From assembly GCF_003672135.1 (NCBI RefSeq), contig NC_039506.1:22290497-22354496 (forward strand): DNA of 64,000 nucleotides, read 5' to 3'. Source of the stretch: Ooceraea biroi. Its lineage: Eukaryota > Arthropoda > Insecta > Hymenoptera > Formicidae. Positions 59,501 to 64,000 of the stretch are shown here, one piece after another. The translations under genes were made by a program, and so were the position numbers. The notes beneath the pieces are model-generated. The model was given only the letters and a program-made list of their open reading frames with translations, ran no database searches and had not been told where the DNA came from. Within the stretch, counting starts at the first letter, position 1. Every line of letters starts with the position of its first letter.

Positions 59501-62500
59501 GCACGAAGTTATCCATTTTACGGGTGGTTAGCGTGATTATACGCACAATGCGGCTTTTCATCCCCTTTCGCCCACCCGTCCACCAATCCCAGTCACTTCC
59601 ACACACGTCCACACACACGTCCGCCCTTTAGCATAGACAGGAACCAGGCTATCCCGAGGGACAGATGGACAATCCGCCGCCACCGCCACCGCCCCCGCTC
59701 GCTGATCAGTCAGCGTTTCCCAGTAGCGCTCCATTTTCCACTTGGATATCGCCTAATAATTTCGGGGATTTTCACCCTAATCCTTTAATGTCCTTACTCA
59801 CGGGCAACGGTCAAATCGAATATCCCGTCGGAGCGGTCGGCGTGGTATCACGCATCCACCTATCGGAGCGTCAACGGACACGATCGTATCGCGGTACTGA
59901 TTATGTTCGTCGTTACGGATCTCGAGATCCGCGGTGCGTCAAATGCCGCCTCCATTTGCCTCCATTCCGCTCCATTCCAATGTTAATGTCGCACATTGCT
60001 CGGACCTGTATCAGTATATCGCTGCGAAAAATAAATTTGAACGGATGTCGAGCATAATCAATCGAAATCCGCAGGATTACGTCTACGCTTGTCACTTGCC
60101 GATTCCATTTGTCAATTCTGCCGTTTTTGGCAACCGACTGGATATCGATTCGCAAATGCGCAGCACTTTAGAATAAACGGATTCTCGTCAATTCGCTGAG
60201 CCCGCGAGCTGCTCGAGTCGAACGACGTTTTTGACACGCAAACAGATCACCAAGAGGAGTAGAACGGGAGGAAGGGGAGAATTGAGTACCGCTCGGGGGG
60301 AGCACCTGTACCAATCCCTTAATTAATAAACATAGAGCGAGAGAACCCGTGTGAAACGAGAGATACGTAGCACCGGGCGCAGTTTTTTCAGCCGTCAGCG
60401 TGATGCAGTGCAGAGGACCGCCGACGGTGCGCGCTAGAACCTAGAAGATTTACGACCCCGTAATCATCTGCTGATCCACGAGCGGCGCGCGAACCCTCCT
60501 CCATCCCTCCCTCCCTCCCTCCCGGTCGCCCATATTTTCTGTCTCGAGTATCCAATGTTCATTGTTCGCAGTGGGGCGTAAGTGCGACAAAGAGGAGGAG
60601 AGAGAAAGAGCTTGATGGCGAGGGTGGTGCACGTACGCGAGAAACGTGGCACGGAGAGTGGGAGAAGGAGGAAGAGATACAGAGAGAGAGAGAGAGAAAG
60701 AGAAAACGTCACCGCACGCGTTTAATTCGTTTCGCATCTTCTGGGCCAGTGAATCGAGAGACGAATGGTTCGACCGTTGAAATTTGCTCGCTCGCCGAGC
60801 GCGTCGCGCCGGCTGCGACGCGTTGAATTTTCTGGTGCCCACTCATTCCGGTTTTTCTCATTATTCCCGGCGTCCGGTGTCGTTGATCGAGGTTTCCGAT
60901 CGTATCTGCTCTCGCGATCGCTTCAATTATGTTCCCCGTTCGCCAACGTTTTCTAAAATCCAACGTGGCGGCGTTCGCGTACAAGTGTGGCCGCTCGAAT
61001 TGCGATCGAATCAGATTTCAGAATAAACTGCTAATGAACGAAGCAATTGTTGCGGTTTAATGAACGTCTGCGAAAGTAAAACAATGAAAAAGTGCAGTTT
61101 CTTCTTCCGGACGGAACTTAATGCCGAAGTGAAATACTCCAATGAGCCACAGCCGCGATCTCTCCGTTTGACCAAACGAAATTTACCTAGGCGCCGCATT
61201 GTTTTACAAAGTACGATACCGTTGTTTCGAGAGCAACAACAATCCGTCCACGTGAAGATGTACAAAGGTACCATGCTCGGCAATTGATGCGTCTGCGCAT
61301 CAAATGACTACCAAACAATGAATTTAGGAAATTACATAATCACGCTGGAAACTTCTCAAAGCGGACTCGTATTATCGTATGTTAGCTTTGACAAAACCAA
61401 TGCGAGCGCAGTTGCGTTAAAGCTCGTGTGCGTCTACTAACGGATAATTCAATAAATCGCCTGGGATCGTTGAACTCCCCGCGATAGAGTCATCCCAACG
61501 AGGATAACCGGGTGGACATAGCCTTGGGTCGTGGCCATCGGTACTGTCCAGTCATTGCGGCGAGCAGGATGGACATTCGCGCTATCGACTCTCTATTACA
61601 ATTCGCTCGTTCGCTTTGGCAACCCTCGTTATCCGAGCGCAGCCACGCAAGTACGGAGACACATTGTCCGACCGGACAATGCGCGCGGGACCGGCAGCTC
61701 GCGTTTTCCGCAGAATGAAAAGTTGTCCATTATGTCGTCCTCTACCTCGACGCTTTTCAACCATTCATAGATCTCCGCGCGCTCGCGATCTCGAAAACGA
61801 ATGTTAATTTCGTCGTTTGTGCACGTCCCTTTTGTTTGACGGATCGACCGGCGGAACAGGAAACTGGTGATTTTCGACTGATGGAATTAGCTTCCTTTGC
61901 GATCGTGCCAATGAAACTAGTTGTCGAACTAATTGGATTTTATAAAAAGGACATTTCTCCATAATTCGTTCTCCGGTGTATTCGCGAAATGACACGGACA
62001 CGGCATGCATCCAGAAGTAGTAGAAGTCGCGATGCACGCCAGAATCGTGTATAAAATTGGCGCGCAATTCGCAGGATTGGCTCGTCTCGCGGCACAGACG
62101 TGAAACGCATTTAATCAGGGGGTTCAGAGTACAGTGTAAAGAGACGACACGGGGGTTTAAGGAGCATAATAAAGAGCGGAAGTCCAGAGCGGAAGTTGCA
62201 AGAGACAACGTACCGCCTGGAGGGTGAGTCTGGAACGACGCGTAGGGAGAGGAGAAAACACAATGCGGGGAAAGGCTGAAACTTAAGGCAGGAGGAAAAG
62301 TAGGAAAGGCGAGCACCTGCGATGCGGGTGAGGAATGGAAGGAAGCAGGAGGAGCAGGGCAGTAAAAGTGGACGAGAAATTCGTCGTCATTGGTACGGCA
62401 AGGGTGGAGGGAGAAATCCGTTTTCACTTTCCGCGCTGAATCCCAATGCCGCCGGTTGAGGAATGAAGGAACAAAACGCGTCGAGTTGTCGGTGCGCACC

Positions 62501-64000
62501 GCAGTCAGACTGCGGCTCAGCATGCAAATGTGCACCCCCCTTTCCAGCCCGTCGTTTCTCGTTCCCTCTTTCTCTCTTTGTCTCTCTCATTCGCTCTTTT
62601 TCTTTCCCTTTCTATCAAGGAAGAAGAAATGCGTCCACAGATGGAGGGTGTCAATGAATAAGATCAGAGCGCCATCATATTGTTATATCTGGGGTGGTTA
62701 TGTGAAGTGGAGTCAGTGTAACGAACAGAGGATCGTCTTCGATCGCGAGTCGTCGAGACGGATCAATAGTCCGGAAAAAAGATTGGAATGAAAAGAAAAA
62801 ATAATCTCCTGGAGACGAAATCAAGTTCAGGCGAAAAGAAGACTCGACTTTCCTGGAAAGGTGAAGTCAGGTCCATGTCTAAAGATGTTGAAGAGCAAGC
62901 ACTCTGTAATAGTAACAAAATAAAGAACATTCTTTATAAAAAGCGCATGGTTCTTCTCCGTGTGCGTGTCTGCGTTGGCGAATTCTCGGATATAAAAATA
63001 TATTTTCTCATGAACTTCAAAGAACTAAAATTGCTAATATTTTAGTGATTCATCGATCAATTCTGGCAATTATCTCGATGTTCAGATTCAAATAATCGTG
63101 TGAGACGTTATAAAACTTTCCACCTTTAAAAGAACTAATTAAACTTCTTGTGTCGCTTGTGTCGGAAGTTTGTACGATGAAGTAATTTGAGAATTCGTGG
63201 CTTGAACTCGATCAATTCAATAGACAAGAGTGTCACAAGTCGCGAGAAAAAGCGATTTGCTCCAGTTGCTCCTTTGCACGATCCAGTGAAAAGAGATATC
63301 TCCTACGTAGATGAGATCAGTTTTGGGGATTACTCTCTTCTTTTTTCTTTTGTTCTTTAGCGCAAGACTAAATCGTGAAAGGGTCTGCTACATTGTAATC
63401 ACGCATATTATAGTAATCCAGTAATCATTCCGTATAAATGCTAATATGATCTGAGTTCCTCCATGTATCGTTCGTAAGTGAGCATTAGGAGAACGTGGAT
63501 ACCACATCATAGATGGATAGTACGGTGTGATTTTGATCCATAGAATTATCTCGGGTGAGGAAACTGAGGTAGATAAGGCGACACAATTCCAAACTCTTGA
63601 AATTTTCATAGCTCTCTACGTCTATATTTCTCTTCTTCTGTTCTTAATTAAATGTAAAAAACCAGCATTGTACCCTTTATTCTGATAATGAGCTGATTTG
63701 AACTCCTTATCACGGAGATTTGGTGCAATGGATATTGTTGCAATAAAAAAGATGCAAAGCAGGATTTACTACTATAATATCTAGTGTTGCTTGTACATTT
63801 AAATCCTCAAATTCGCGAGATGAAGCTGAAGACACATCAATGTGATGTTCCCAAATTGAATATGGCTGAATATACGGAATATCGGAACAGCCCATTGAAT
63901 CTTTTCGACGTTTAATTACGTAGATAAGATAACAATGCAGCGACGTAACGATGTCAGCGAAACGAGATATGATGTTAAGTACGCAGGAGCATTAACAGCA
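53507..64000. other. About 10.5 kb without a supported gene
   Basis: CpG- and purine-rich blocks (54200-55130, 59560-62560) alternate with AT-rich ones (55140-55330, 57300-57700, 62780-63160). The longest frame, minus 62535-61804 (243 codons), lacks any domain or signal. A plus frame near 59638-60057 begins after a fair acceptor (GCATAGACAG) with an eight-proline run but has no good donor. Simple repeats include GA/GAAA tracts at 54630-54680 and 60680-60696. No RNA gene was recognised. Confidence 0.4.
60501..60523. repeat. (CCCT)n microsatellite
   Basis: CCATCCCTCCCTCCCTCCCT then CCC: four to five tetranucleotide units. Confidence 0.88.

Noticed and set aside
59638..60057. Proline-rich frame (eight prolines) after a fair acceptor-like GCATAGACAG
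   Set aside because: No convincing GTRAG donor before the stop and no family resemblance. Kept only as a note.
61804..62535. Longest open frame in the window, minus strand, 243 codons
   Set aside because: No domain, signal or transmembrane pattern; composition follows the local CT/GA-rich DNA, and long frames overlap on the other strand. Chance opening in GC-rich sequence is the simpler explanation.
1..64000. CRISPR arrays, operons, riboswitches or bacterial promoters
   Set aside because: No regularly spaced repeats of CRISPR type and no prokaryotic gene organisation; the eukaryotic transposons and splice signals make such features irrelevant here.

Overview
The window looks like animal, most probably insect, nuclear DNA. 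There are no prokaryote-style operons, almost no long credible reading frames, many microsatellites, sharp swings between AT-rich and CpG-rich stretches, and mariner, Tc1-like and MITE remnants of the kind common in ants and other Hymenoptera. The assignment to Hymenoptera/ants is an inference; nothing here identifies a species.

Coding content is very low. The only segment that behaves like a host-gene exon is a 312-bp minus-strand block at 8773-9084. It has a good acceptor, a perfect GTGAGT donor, matching phases at both ends (1/1), and an open frame encoding a Ser/His/Gln-rich, probably disordered peptide with a short polyglutamine run. No neighbouring exon could be recognised, so most of the window is probably one or more very long introns of that gene, or intergenic DNA. 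The parent gene was not identified.

Layout: 0.8-1.8 kb is a pogo/Tigger-like non-autonomous element. 6.7-7.4 kb holds an old pair of direct repeats 499 bp apart. 8.8-9.1 kb is the exon. 13.6-14.4 kb holds a cluster of decayed tRNA-like sequences. 15.8-16.1 kb has a Tc1-like helix-turn-helix relic folded back on itself, with a second copy at 29.85 kb on the other strand. 19.3-20.2 kb is an internally deleted mariner with clean termini and an intact catalytic triad. 22.3-28.3 kb is a patchwork of degraded repeats, including a hammerhead-like Penelope motif, an LTR-like block and a perfect 112-nt AT-rich palindrome. 34.4-36.2 kb is a nest of MITEs and shuffled repeats, including a perfect 71-bp inverted duplication. 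52.5-53.5 kb is a heavily mutated full-length mariner. The rest is sequence with simple repeats and no supported gene.

There is no coordinated gene system to describe. The interesting content is the isolated cassette-like exon and the history of the mobile DNA around it.
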